From: H17-190 sp034435615
GTDB taxonomy: Bacteria > Chloroflexota > Dehalococcoidia > SM23-28-2 > HRBIN24
DNA length: 64,000 bases
Assembly: GCA_034435615.1 (NCBI GenBank)
Contig: DAOTWZ010000019.1
Coordinates: 1 to 64,000 of the forward strand
Direction of reading: 5' to 3'
Made by a program: the position numbers and the translations under genes. Positions within the stretch are counted from its first letter, which is position 1, and each line of letters starts with the position of its first letter. The notes beneath the pieces were generated by a model. That model saw only the letters and a list, made by a program, of their open reading frames with translations. It ran no database searches and was not told the DNA's origin. Of the stretch, positions 8,329 to 17,979 are shown piece by piece.

Positions 8329-8997
8329 GTGTCCCGACGGGCGTCCGTCGTCCGTGAGAGGGGGAGAGGCGCCATTCTCAAGATACGCATCATCTCGGAC
8401 TACATCTGCCCCTGGTGCTACATCGGCCTGGCGCGGGCGGAGCGGCTGGCTCAGGAGTTCCCGGTGGAGCTGGAGCCCTGGCCCTTCGAGCTGCGGCCCG
8501 ACCTGCCCAACCGTGGCCTGCCCCGGGAGATAGCGCTGGGCCGTCACTACCCGCCGGAGTACTTCATGGCCCTGCGCCGCTACGCCAACGAGGAAGGGCT
8601 GGAGCTGGCGGTGCCGGAGTCCATATGCAACACCCACAACGCCCACGAGGCGACTCACTTCGCCTACGAGGCGGGCAAGGGGTGGCAGTTCCACCGCGCC
8701 GTCTTCCTGGCCTTCTGGGAGCGGGGGGAGCCCATAGGAGAGGTGGACGTCCTGTGTCGCCTGGCCGAGGAGTGCGAGCTGGACAGCCAGGCCCTGCGCC
8801 AGGCCCTCAGCGAGGGACGCTACCGGGCGCTCGTGGACGAGAGGGTGCGCTGGGCGCGGGAGCAGGGGATAGCCGGGGTGCCCACCTTCGTCTTCGGCGA
8901 GGGTGAGTTCTCCCTGGTGGGCGCCCAGGAGTACAGTGTCTTCCGGGACGTCACCCGTCGTCTTCTGGCCAAGATGGGCGGCGCGCAGAGGAGGTAG
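8329..8997 (+). CDS. DsbA/FrnE-like thioredoxin-fold oxidoreductase
   Basis: Thioredoxin-like fold with a CPWC active site (residues 27-30 from GTG 8329), then the DsbA helical insert and the cis-proline segment GIAGVPTFVFG. It resembles the FrnE/2-hydroxychromene-2-carboxylate isomerase branch. There is no signal peptide, so it is probably cytoplasmic. The start is unclear. GTG 8329 is the only standard initiator in frame, but homology begins near ILKIRIISDYICPWC. An ATT at 8374 has GGGGGAGAGG just upstream. The stop is followed at once by the acyl-CoA dehydrogenase ATG with a GGAGGTAGAGC site, so the two are likely co-transcribed. Confidence 0.85.
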   Translation: MSRRASVVRERGRGAILKIRIISDYICPWCYIGLARAERLAQEFPVELEPWPFELRPDLPNRGLPREIALGRHYPPEYFMALRRYANEEGLELAVPESICNTHNAHEATHFAYEAGKGWQFHRAVFLAFWERGEPIGEVDVLCRLAEECELDSQALRQALSEGRYRALVDERVRWAREQGIAGVPTFVFGEGEFSLVGAQEYSVFRDVTRRLLAKMGGAQRR

Positions 8998-9000
8998 AGC

Positions 9001-10182
9001 ATGGACTTTCGCTTCACGCCAGAGGAAGAGGCCTTCCGCCGGGAGGTCAGGGAGTTCCTGGAGCGGGAGCTCCCCCCCAACTGGGAGGACCAGTTCGACA
9101 TGGAGACGGAGGCGGGCGTGGACGAAATGTGGGAGTTCGCCCGCGGATTGCAGCGGAAGCTGGGGGAGCGCCGCTGGCTGGCCATGGCCTGGCCACCGGA
9201 GTACGGCGGCCTGGGCGCCAGCATCGTCGAGCAGATGATCTTCAACGAGGAGATGAGCTACCGGCGCGCCCCCACGCTGGGCCTCAACATGGGCGTCCTC
9301 TGGGTGGGGCCCGTCATCATGATCTACGGCACGGAGGAGCAGAAACAGCGCTTCCTCCTCCCCATCGCCCGGGGGGAGGAGGTCTGGTGCACCCTCTATT
9401 CTGAGCCCGGCGCCGGCTCCGACCTGGCCGCCCTCCAGACCCGCGCCGTCCTGGAGGGGGACGAGTGGGTCATCAATGGCCAGAAGATCTGGAGCTCCCT
9501 GGCCCACCGCGCCCACTGGGGGTGGCTGGCCGCCCGCACCGACCCCGACGCCCCCAAGCACAAGGGGATCAGCACCTTCGTCCTGCCCATGAACGCCCCG
9601 GGCATCACCATCCAGCCCCTGGTCAACATGGCGGGGCACCACGGCTTCAACCAGGTCTTCTTCGACAACGTGCGCATCCCCAAAGGCTATCTGGTGGGGG
9701 AGGTCAACCGCGGCTGGTACCAGGTGGCCGTCTCCCTGGACTTCGAGCGCACCTCCATCTCCGGGGTGGCCCGCGCCCAGGGCCTCTGGGAGACGCTGGT
9801 GGAGTTCGCCCGGGAGGAGCGGGCCTTCCTGGAGGCCAACCCCCAGGTGCGGCTGGGCCTGGCCGACCGCGGCATCGAGATCAACGTGGGCCGCTACCTC
9901 TCCTACCGCGTCGCCTCGCTGCAGCAGGCGGGCAAGATACCCAACTACGAGGCCTCCATCGCCAAGCTCTACGCCTCGGAGCTGGGGCAGCGGCTGGCCC
10001 GCACCGGCATGGCTATGCTGGGCCTCTACGGCCAGCTCGCCCCCAAGAGCCGCTACGCCCCCCTGAAGGGACGCATAGAGCGCTACTACCTGACCAGCGT
10101 GGCCGAGACGATAGGCGGCGGCACCAGCGAGATCCAGCGCAACGTCATCGCCCAGCGAGGGCTGGGGCTCCCCAGGGGATAG
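9001..10182 (+). CDS. Acyl-CoA dehydrogenase, FadE-like, lacking the usual C-terminal catalytic Glu
   Basis: 393 residues with the three-domain ACAD plan: N-terminal helical bundle, beta domain (TLYSEPGAGSDLA near 132-146) and C-terminal helical domain ending GGGTSEIQRNVIAQRGLGLPRG. The enzyme family introduces a C2-C3 double bond in an acyl-CoA using FAD. At the site where MCAD-type enzymes have YEGT, this protein reads GGGT, so the usual catalytic base is absent. Mycobacterial FadE subunits with the same ending act as heterodimers or on bulky substrates. GGAGG lies before ATG 9001, which starts three bases after the DsbA-like stop. Confidence 0.93.
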   Translation: MDFRFTPEEEAFRREVREFLERELPPNWEDQFDMETEAGVDEMWEFARGLQRKLGERRWLAMAWPPEYGGLGASIVEQMIFNEEMSYRRAPTLGLNMGVLWVGPVIMIYGTEEQKQRFLLPIARGEEVWCTLYSEPGAGSDLAALQTRAVLEGDEWVINGQKIWSSLAHRAHWGWLAARTDPDAPKHKGISTFVLPMNAPGITIQPLVNMAGHHGFNQVFFDNVRIPKGYLVGEVNRGWYQVAVSLDFERTSISGVARAQGLWETLVEFAREERAFLEANPQVRLGLADRGIEINVGRYLSYRVASLQQAGKIPNYEASIAKLYASELGQRLARTGMAMLGLYGQLAPKSRYAPLKGRIERYYLTSVAETIGGGTSEIQRNVIAQRGLGLPRG

Positions 10183-10271
10183 GGCCGCCCCCTCCGGCAT
10201 CCTCCAGAACGACTGTCCCAGGCTGGCCAAAACGGCACTGCCTTGGCGAGAAATGGGGGAGAAGACGTCAC

Positions 10272-10300
10272 TTCCGCATAGCGACATCGTTTCCTATAGT
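10272..10300 (+). promoter_or_regulatory. Candidate promoter for the GH15 gene
   Basis: TTCCGC (10272-10277), a 17-base spacer and TATAGT (10295-10300). The -10 is good and the -35 weak. It lies 33 bases upstream of the GH15 start codon in the only non-coding gap between it and the acyl-CoA dehydrogenase gene. Confidence 0.4.
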
Positions 10301-10332
10301 AGACGTGAGAGCTCGGCCGGGGGGCGGACTGC

Positions 10333-12150
10333 ATGGCCTACAAACGGATCAACGACTACGGCGTCATCGGCGATATGCACTCGGCGGCGCTGGTGGGGAA
10401 GGACGGTTCCATCGACTGGCTCTGTCTGCCCCGCTTCGACTCCCCCAGCGTCTTCGCCGCCATTTTGGACGACCGCGTGGGCGGGCGCTTCCGCATTTCG
10501 CCCGCCGGGCAGTATGCCTCCCACCAGCGCTATCTGAGCGAGACCAACGTCCTGCGGACGACCTTCGAGGCGCCCGAGGGCGCCGCCGCCCTCACCGACT
10601 TTATGACCATGGGCGAGGACATCACCCGCTCCCCCCACGAGGTGGTGCGCCTCCTCACCGGCGAGCGGGGACAGGTGGAGATAGAGGTGGAGTTCGCCCC
10701 CAGGCTCGATTACGCCCGGGGCGAGACCTCCCTCTCCCTCAACGGTGAGCGGCTGGCGGTGGCCCGCAAGGGCGAAGACCGCCTCTGCCTCCTCTCCCCC
10801 GTCCCTCTGCGGCTGGAGGAGGGGACGGTGCGGGCCCGCTTCCTGCTGCGGGAGGGAGACCGGGCCGCCTTCCTGCTGCGCTGGCAGGACACGGACCTCC
10901 CGACCGATGGCCAGGACCTCTTCGCCCGCCTGGGGAAGACGGAGGCCTTCTGGCGGGCGGCGGGGCGGGAGTGGCGCTATCCTCGCCGCTGGGAGCAGGT
11001 GGCCCGCCGCTCCCTCCTGGCGCTGCAACTCCTCCTCTACGCCCCCACAGGGGCGGTCTGCGCCGCCGTCACCACCTCCCTCCCCGAGCGCATAGGGGGA
11101 AAGCGCAACTGGGACTACCGCTTCAGCTGGCTGCGGGACACCGCCTTCGTCATGGACATCTTCAACCGCCTGGGCCACCGCGACCGCACCTGGCCCTTCA
11201 TCCGCTGGCTGGCGGAGATGGTGACCAGCTCCCACCGCCGGCAGTGGCCCGTCTGCACCATCTCCTGCGAGGACGGCTTCGGCCTGCTGCGGGAGGAGGT
11301 GCTGGAGCATCTGGAGGGCTACAAGGGCTCCCGGCCGGTGCGCATCGGCAACGCCGCCTCGGAGCAGTTCCAGCTGGACGTCTACGGGGAGCTGGTGCTG
11401 GCCTTCGATTCTTACGAGCGCGCTGGTGGCATCATAGACGAGCGGCTGTGGCAGCTCATCAAGTCCCTGGTGGAGGCGGCCATCGAGGAGTGGCGCCGGC
11501 CGGACCACAGCATCTGGGAGGTGCGGACGGAGCCGCGGCACTTCGTCTTCTCCAAGCTGATGGCCTGGGTGGCCATAGACCGGGGGCTGCGGATGGCCCG
11601 CGCCCTGCGGCGGCCGGTGGACTTCGCCCGCTGGCGCCGCGCCCGCGAGGAGGTGCGCCGCGACATCCTGGAGCACGGCTGGGACCCCCAGCGGGAGTCC
11701 TTCGTCCAGTACTATGGAGGGAGGTCCCTGGACGCCAGCCTCCTCTACATCCCCCTGGTGGGCTTCCTCCCACCCGACGACCCGCGCGTGGTGGCCACCG
11801 TCCGGCGCATCCAGGAGGAGCTGATGGCGGACGGGCTGGTGCGCCGCTACCTGCCGGAGGAGACGGACGACGGGCTGAACGAGGACGAGGGCACCTTCAC
11901 CATGTGTACCCTCTGGCAGTGCGAGGTGCTGGCCAGCATGGGCGATATCTCCGGCGCCCTCTCCCTCTTCGAGCGGGTGCTGAGCTACGGCAATGAGGTG
12001 GGCCTCTTCTCGGAGATGCTGGATCCCGCCAGCGGTGAGTTCCTGGGCAACTATCCCCAGGCCTTCACCCACATCGCCCTCATCCATGCCGCCCGCCGGC
12101 TGGACCGTGTCCTGGGGCAGGTGGAGCCGGGGAAGGTGGTGGCCGTCTAA
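10333..12150 (+). CDS. Glycoside hydrolase family 15 protein (glucoamylase/trehalase-like)
   Basis: 605 residues. The N-terminal beta-sandwich domain opens INDYGVIGDMHSAALVGKDGSIDWLCLPRF, in the manner of GH15 proteins. The (alpha/alpha)6 barrel follows, with NWDYRFSWLRD near 260, a GNAASEQFQLD segment and the acidic LNEDEGTF segment near 515-525 that probably supplies a catalytic Glu. The family removes glucose from alpha-glucans, and some bacterial members are trehalases. There is no signal peptide, so a role in internal glycogen or trehalose use is likely. ATG 10333 is at the conserved N-terminus. A strong hairpin follows the stop. Confidence 0.93.
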   Translation: MAYKRINDYGVIGDMHSAALVGKDGSIDWLCLPRFDSPSVFAAILDDRVGGRFRISPAGQYASHQRYLSETNVLRTTFEAPEGAAALTDFMTMGEDITRSPHEVVRLLTGERGQVEIEVEFAPRLDYARGETSLSLNGERLAVARKGEDRLCLLSPVPLRLEEGTVRARFLLREGDRAAFLLRWQDTDLPTDGQDLFARLGKTEAFWRAAGREWRYPRRWEQVARRSLLALQLLLYAPTGAVCAAVTTSLPERIGGKRNWDYRFSWLRDTAFVMDIFNRLGHRDRTWPFIRWLAEMVTSSHRRQWPVCTISCEDGFGLLREEVLEHLEGYKGSRPVRIGNAASEQFQLDVYGELVLAFDSYERAGGIIDERLWQLIKSLVEAAIEEWRRPDHSIWEVRTEPRHFVFSKLMAWVAIDRGLRMARALRRPVDFARWRRAREEVRRDILEHGWDPQRESFVQYYGGRSLDASLLYIPLVGFLPPDDPRVVATVRRIQEELMADGLVRRYLPEETDDGLNEDEGTFTMCTLWQCEVLASMGDISGALSLFERVLSYGNEVGLFSEMLDPASGEFLGNYPQAFTHIALIHAARRLDRVLGQVEPGKVVAV

Positions 12151-12175
12151 GGCCGCCCCGGAGCTGCAGAGGAGA

Positions 12176-12210
12176 CCGAAAGGGGGACGGCAGTGCCGTC
12201 CCCCCTTCGG
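12176..12210. terminator. Bidirectional hairpin terminator between GH15 and hsp20
   Basis: A 16-bp stem with one mismatch and an AGT loop: left arm CCGAAAGGGGGACGGC, right arm GCCGTCCCCCCTTCGG. It sits between two convergent genes (stops at 12150 and 12223). There is no clear U-tract on either strand. Confidence 0.75.
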
Positions 12211-12222
12211 CTTCGCGGGCGG

Positions 12223-12666
12223 TTACTTGGCCTTGACCTTGATGGTGCGGGCCTTGGCCTCCACCGTCTTGGGGAGCCGCACCGTCAGGATGCCGTGCTC
12301 GAAGATGGCCTCCGCCTTGTCCGTGTCGACGGCGACGGGCAGGGGGACGGCACGGCTGTACATGCCGTAGCGGAGCTCGCGGCGCAGGTAGTTCCCGCGG
12401 TCTATCTTCTCCTCCTGCTTCGTCTCGCCCTTGATGAAGAGGGTGTCGCCCTGGACGGAGATCTCCACGTCATCGGGGCGCAGGCCGGGCAGGGCCGCCT
12501 TCACCACCAGGGCGTCCTCCGTCTCATACATGTCCAGGGGGAAGGGGTAGGCGGGGCGCTCCTCGGTCTCCTGGGGACGCTCGCCCATGATCTCGCTGAA
12601 GAGGCGGTCCATAGCCCTTCGGACGGAGCGGAACTCCTCCCAGGGGTCCCAGCGCATGAGGGACAT
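12223..12666 (-). CDS. Small heat-shock protein Hsp20 (second copy)
   Basis: 147 residues with an alpha-crystallin domain at about 45-140: YETEDALVVKAALPGLRPDDVEISV, GDTLFIKGE and the conserved GILTVRLPK near the end. It binds unfolding proteins without ATP. The opening SLMRWDPWEEFRSVRRAMDRLF matches the paralogue 67 bases upstream (TLMRWDPWTEFRRISRAMDEML), so the two arose by tandem duplication. GGGAGGTGACAGGAC precedes ATG 12666. It is probably transcribed with the upstream hsp20 from the divergent heat-shock control region. Confidence 0.96.
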   Translation of the reverse strand: MSLMRWDPWEEFRSVRRAMDRLFSEIMGERPQETEERPAYPFPLDMYETEDALVVKAALPGLRPDDVEISVQGDTLFIKGETKQEEKIDRGNYLRRELRYGMYSRAVPLPVAVDTDKAEAIFEHGILTVRLPKTVEAKARTIKVKAK

Positions 12667-12733
12667 GTCCTGTCACCTCCCGTGGTCTGTGCTCTCGCGG
12701 TGCGCGGGGAGCGCCCCGCCAGCCTGGGGAGAG

Positions 12734-13195
12734 CTAGGAGGCCTTGGCCTCTATGACCTCCCGCGCCTGGACCCGGATGGCCTTGGGACGGGCCTCGGCC
12801 GCCTTGGGCAGGGTGATGGTCAGGATGCCCTGCTCGTAGGCCGCGTGGGCGGCGTCGGCGTCCACCGGCACGGGCAGGGCCAGGGAGCGCACGAACGGAC
12901 CGTGGTAGAGCTCACGGTAGTGGTAGGTGCGGCGCTCCTCGCCCTCCTCCCGCTGGCCCTCGGCGCGGATGGTCAGGACCTCGCCCTGGACGGAGACCTC
13001 CACGTCCTCCGGTCGGAGGCCGGGCAGGAAGGCCTTCACCACCAGGGCGTCGTCCGTCTCGTACATGTCCAGCGGGAAGGGGCGCACCTCACCACCCCAG
13101 GGCCGCAGGCGGCCCAGGAACTCGTCCAGCATCTCGTCCATGGCGCGGGAGATGCGCCGGAACTCGGTCCACGGGTCCCAACGCATGAGGGTCAT
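12734..13195 (-). CDS. Small heat-shock protein Hsp20 (first copy)
   Basis: 153 residues with a full alpha-crystallin domain: YETDDALVVKAFLPGLRPEDVEVSV and the C-terminal GILTITLPK. It is the promoter-proximal copy of a tandem pair. The hinge region is shorter in charge repeats than in the second copy, and the domain core carries a highly charged EGQREEGEERR loop that the second copy lacks. The ATG at 13195 has GGAGGTGAT nine bases upstream. It is separated by about 220 bases of leader from the divergent, CTTGA-rich promoter region shared with dnaJ. Confidence 0.96.
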   Translation of the reverse strand: MTLMRWDPWTEFRRISRAMDEMLDEFLGRLRPWGGEVRPFPLDMYETDDALVVKAFLPGLRPEDVEVSVQGEVLTIRAEGQREEGEERRTYHYRELYHGPFVRSLALPVPVDADAAHAAYEQGILTITLPKAAEARPKAIRVQAREVIEAKAS

Positions 13196-13228
13196 GGCCC
13201 ATCACCTCCTTTCCTATCGTTTTTCCCT

Positions 13229-13250
13229 CGGCCCGCCCGGGGGCGGGCCG
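13229..13250 (-). other. Leader hairpin just upstream of the hsp20 ribosome site
   Basis: CGGCCCGCCC pairs with GGGCGGGCCG with a two-base centre, 34 bases upstream of the hsp20 start codon and next to its GGAGGTGAT site. It could act as a mild RNA thermometer or a transcript stabiliser. A bare 10-bp GC stem is too stable to melt alone at moderate temperature. Confidence 0.4.
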
Positions 13251-13417
13251 GCACGTAGGACGAAGGTGATCCGGGCTGGCCAGGGCCGTGGCGCCGGGGC
13301 GTCCAGCCGCCCGACCTCCCACCGTCGACCAGGGCGGCCCCGGACACTCACGGGCCCTGGCCGCCGCTCCCGGCCAGCCTCATGGCTGGGCGGGGCGCTC
13401 CCCGCTTTCCGCCCCCT

Positions 13418-13447
13418 ATTATATAATGGCGCAGCGGGCGTCGTCAA
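13418..13447 (-). promoter_or_regulatory. Sigma-A promoter for the hsp20 genes
   Basis: On the minus strand: TTGACG (13447-13442), an 18-base spacer and TATAAT (13423-13418). The -35 lies inside the palindrome TCAAGA-T-TCTTGA at 13444-13456, a natural position for a repressor. It predicts a leader of about 215 bases before the hsp20 start. Confidence 0.7.
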
Positions 13448-13493
13448 GATTCTTGATAATGCAATTGTCAGCTTGACTCAAAAAGTTCTTGAC
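13443..13493. promoter_or_regulatory. HAIR-like operator cluster, probable HspR binding sites
   Basis: The segment carries GTCAAG at 13443, TTCTTGA at 13450, CTTGA at 13472, TCAA at 13478 and TTCTTGAC at 13486. The 13-base palindrome at 13444-13456 is perfect around one central base. The published HspR operator (HAIR) is CTTGAGT-N7-ACTCAAG, and the shared CTTGA half-site is what links these elements to it. Both flanking promoters have their -35 boxes inside this cluster, and hspR is the second gene downstream. Confidence 0.6.
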
Positions 13494-13517
13494 AGGCGGG
13501 CCAGGGGCGACTAGCAT
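13489..13517 (+). promoter_or_regulatory. Sigma-A promoter for dnaJ-hspR-gerW-clp
   Basis: TTGACA (13489-13494), a 17-base spacer and TAGCAT (13512-13517), with transcription expected near 13524 and dnaJ starting at 13538. The -35 is part of the CTTGA element TTCTTGACA. This is one of the best sigma-A matches in the window. Confidence 0.75.
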
Positions 13518-13537
13518 AAAGGGCGAGGGCGGGAGCC

Positions 13538-14548
13538 ATGCCGGGACGGGACTACTACGAGATACTGGGCGTGCCTCGTAACGCCTCCGAGAAGGAGATC
13601 CGGAGGGCGTATCGTCGTCTCGCCCGCCAGTACCATCCGGACCTGAACCCCGGCAACAAGGAGGCGGAGGAGCGCTTCAAGGAGATCAACAAGGCCTACG
13701 AGGTGCTCTCCGACCCTGAGAAGCGCCGCCTGTATGACATGTACGGCGAGAACTGGGAGCAGATGGCCGCCTTCGAGAAGGCCCGGCAGGGCGGCGGCGC
13801 CGGCCCGGGGCCGGGGGGCCAGACTACCTTCACCTGGTCCGGCGACATCTTCGACCTGGGGGAGATCCTCCGGGGGAGCGGCTTCGAGGAGATCTTCGAG
13901 ACCTTCTTCGGCGGGCGGCGGCGGGGGCCCGTGGCCGGCCAGAACGTGGAGCAGCCCATAGAGGTGACCCTGGAGGAGGCCTACCAGGGCACCACCCGCG
14001 TCATAGAGCTCCAGAGCGAGGAGCCCTGCCCCTCCTGCGGCGGGCGCGGCCAGGCCTTCGGCGCCCTGTGCAGCGTCTGCCGCGGCCGCGGGCTCCTCCT
14101 GCGGCCCAAGCGGCTGGAGGTCCGCATACCGCCCGGCGTCAGGGACGGCTCCCGCATCCGCATCCGGGGCGAGGGCCGCCCCGGCCCCGCCGGCGGCCCC
14201 CGGGGTGACCTCTACCTGGTGGTCTCCCTGCGGCCCCATCCCCTCTTCCGCCGCCAGGGGGACGATATCTACACCGAGGTGGACGTCCCGGTGGAGGACG
14301 CCGTCCTGGGCGGCGAGGTGGAGGTGCCCACGCCGGCCGGGCGCCGCGTCATGCTCAAGGTGCCGCCCCTGACCCAGAACGGCACCGTCTTCCGCCTGGC
14401 CGGGCTGGGCATGCCCCGCCTGGACGGGCCCGGCCGCGGGGACATGTACGTCACGGTGCGCCTCCGCCTCCCCGAACGGCTGACCGAGGAAGAGCGGGAG
14501 CTCTTCCGTCGCCTCAGGGAGCGGCGGCGCTCCCGGGTGGCGCCCTAG
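13538..14548 (+). CDS. dnaJ: DnaJ-type co-chaperone with half a zinc-finger domain
   Basis: 336 residues. The J-domain is at 4-70 with HPD at 33-35. A Gly/Phe-rich linker follows, then client-binding domains ending near 330. Only two cysteine repeats are present, CPSCGGRG at 164-171 and CSVCRGRG at 178-185, instead of the four CXXCXGXG repeats of classical DnaJ. One zinc site at most can form. J-proteins stimulate DnaK, but no dnaK or grpE is in the window. First gene of the operon with hspR, gerW and clp. The start ATG 13538 gives the canonical DYYEILGV opening. Confidence 0.93.
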   Translation: MPGRDYYEILGVPRNASEKEIRRAYRRLARQYHPDLNPGNKEAEERFKEINKAYEVLSDPEKRRLYDMYGENWEQMAAFEKARQGGGAGPGPGGQTTFTWSGDIFDLGEILRGSGFEEIFETFFGGRRRGPVAGQNVEQPIEVTLEEAYQGTTRVIELQSEEPCPSCGGRGQAFGALCSVCRGRGLLLRPKRLEVRIPPGVRDGSRIRIRGEGRPGPAGGPRGDLYLVVSLRPHPLFRRQGDDIYTEVDVPVEDAVLGGEVEVPTPAGRRVMLKVPPLTQNGTVFRLAGLGMPRLDGPGRGDMYVTVRLRLPERLTEEERELFRRLRERRRSRVAP

Positions 14549-14563
14549 GGGGTGATGAGCATC

Positions 14564-14974
14564 ATGGCCAGACGTCGGCGTGACGAGGAGAGACGGGAGC
14601 AGGGGCCCGGTGAGGAGGAGCCCCTCTACGTCATCAGCGTGGCTGCCCGCATGGTGGGCATGCACGCCCAGACCCTCCGCTACTACGAGCGGATGGGCGT
14701 CATCCGCCCCTCCCGCTCCCGGGGCCGCATCCGCCTCTACTCTCGGGCCGACATAAACCGTCTGCGCCAGATCCAGCGTCTCATGGAGGAGCTGGGGGTC
14801 AACCTGGCCGGGGCTGAGGCCATCCTCCGCCTCAAGGCCCACATCGGCCACCTGGAGCGGCAGATAGAGGAGCTGCGGCGGGAGCTCCAGTCCTACCGTG
14901 ACCGGCTGCTGCCCGCCCCGGCCTACGACCAGACCGGCCCGGCAGGAGGACAGGAGGGGAGGGGAGCTCAGTGA
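14564..14974 (+). CDS. hspR: HspR, MerR-family heat-shock repressor
   Basis: 136 residues from ATG 14564; GTG 14552 and ATG 14555 are in-frame alternatives. A basic N-terminal tail leads to a MerR winged helix with the HspR-typical YVISVAARMVGMHAQTLRYYER and GVIRPSRSRGRIRLYS, then a short coiled coil (HIGHLERQIEELRRELQ). HspR represses chaperone genes by binding HAIR operators, helped in actinobacteria by DnaK. Here it would control its own operon and the divergent hsp20 genes through the CTTGA cluster at 13443-13493. Its end overlaps the gerW-like start by four bases (GTGA). Confidence 0.93.
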   Translation: MARRRRDEERREQGPGEEEPLYVISVAARMVGMHAQTLRYYERMGVIRPSRSRGRIRLYSRADINRLRQIQRLMEELGVNLAGAEAILRLKAHIGHLERQIEELRRELQSYRDRLLPAPAYDQTGPAGGQEGRGAQ

Positions 14975-15330
14975 CCCAGCAACTGCTGGAGACCATCGGC
15001 GAGCGCATACGGGCCACCGCCGATATACGCGTCGTCTACGGGGAGCCCATCGTGGTGGGAGAGCGGACCATCGTCCCCGTGGCCGCCGTCTCCTACATGT
15101 TCGGCGCTGGCGGCGGCAAGGGCAGCCGTCAGGGCCAGGAGGGGGAGGGCGGCGGCGGGGGCGGCTCCGTCCGCGTGCGGCCCCTGGGCGTCATCGAGGT
15201 GACGCCCCAGGGCACCCGCTTCGTCCCCGTCTTCGACACCCAGCGGCTGGCCCTCTACGCCCTGGGGGCCGTGGCCCTGGTGGCCCTCGCCTGGCGGCGC
15301 TACCTGCGTTACCTGGAGCGCCGCCGCTGA
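14971..15330 (+). CDS. GerW/YtfJ-family protein with a C-terminal membrane anchor
   Basis: 119 residues from GTG 14971, overlapping the hspR stop. The GerW (sporulation protein YtfJ) pattern is clear: GEPIVVGERTIVPVAAVSYMFGAGGG, a Gly/Glu-rich linker, then VRPLGVIEVTPQGTRFVPV. After this comes a single hydrophobic helix at about 92-108 and a basic tail (RRYLRYLERRR), so the protein is probably tail-anchored with its body in the cytoplasm. In Bacillus the family acts in spore germination. Nothing else here suggests sporulation, so the role in a heat-shock operon is unknown. Confidence 0.85.
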   Translation: MTQQLLETIGERIRATADIRVVYGEPIVVGERTIVPVAAVSYMFGAGGGKGSRQGQEGEGGGGGGSVRVRPLGVIEVTPQGTRFVPVFDTQRLALYALGAVALVALAWRRYLRYLERRR

Positions 15331-15360
15331 TCCCACAGACCGGAGGGGTGAAAGGCAGGT

Positions 15361-17808
<2,448 letters not shown>

Positions 17809-17916
17809 GGGCCGGCATCAGCAGCCCGGGCGCAGGGGCAGACGCTCTCTCTCCGCCCCGGCCGCCAGGCCCGGAGGTGAAGCCCCGGACAGGTTGGGGC
17901 CACCCTCCGGGCCTCC

Positions 17917-17946
17917 TTGACCCTCTGGGCTGCCGCCTGCTATCCT
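17917..17946 (+). promoter_or_regulatory. Promoter for the thiolase-like gene
   Basis: TTGACC (17917-17922), an 18-base spacer and TATCCT (17941-17946) with TGC directly before the -10. The same TTGACC...TGCTATC layout stands before the LLM gene at 47286. Transcription would begin near 17953, giving a leader of about 27 bases. Confidence 0.65.
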
Positions 17947-17979
17947 CACCCGCGCGTAAGAGTCAGTGAGGAGGCAGCT

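Larger units (their letters stand above)
13196..13537. promoter_or_regulatory. Divergent heat-shock control region
   Basis: 342 bases without a gene, between hsp20 (minus) and dnaJ (plus). It holds two back-to-back sigma-A-type promoters, a 10-bp GC hairpin in the hsp20 leader (13229-13250) and clustered CTTGA/TCAAG elements at 13443-13493, all listed separately. The middle part (about 13260-13400) is GC-rich and I see nothing in it. Confidence 0.8.
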
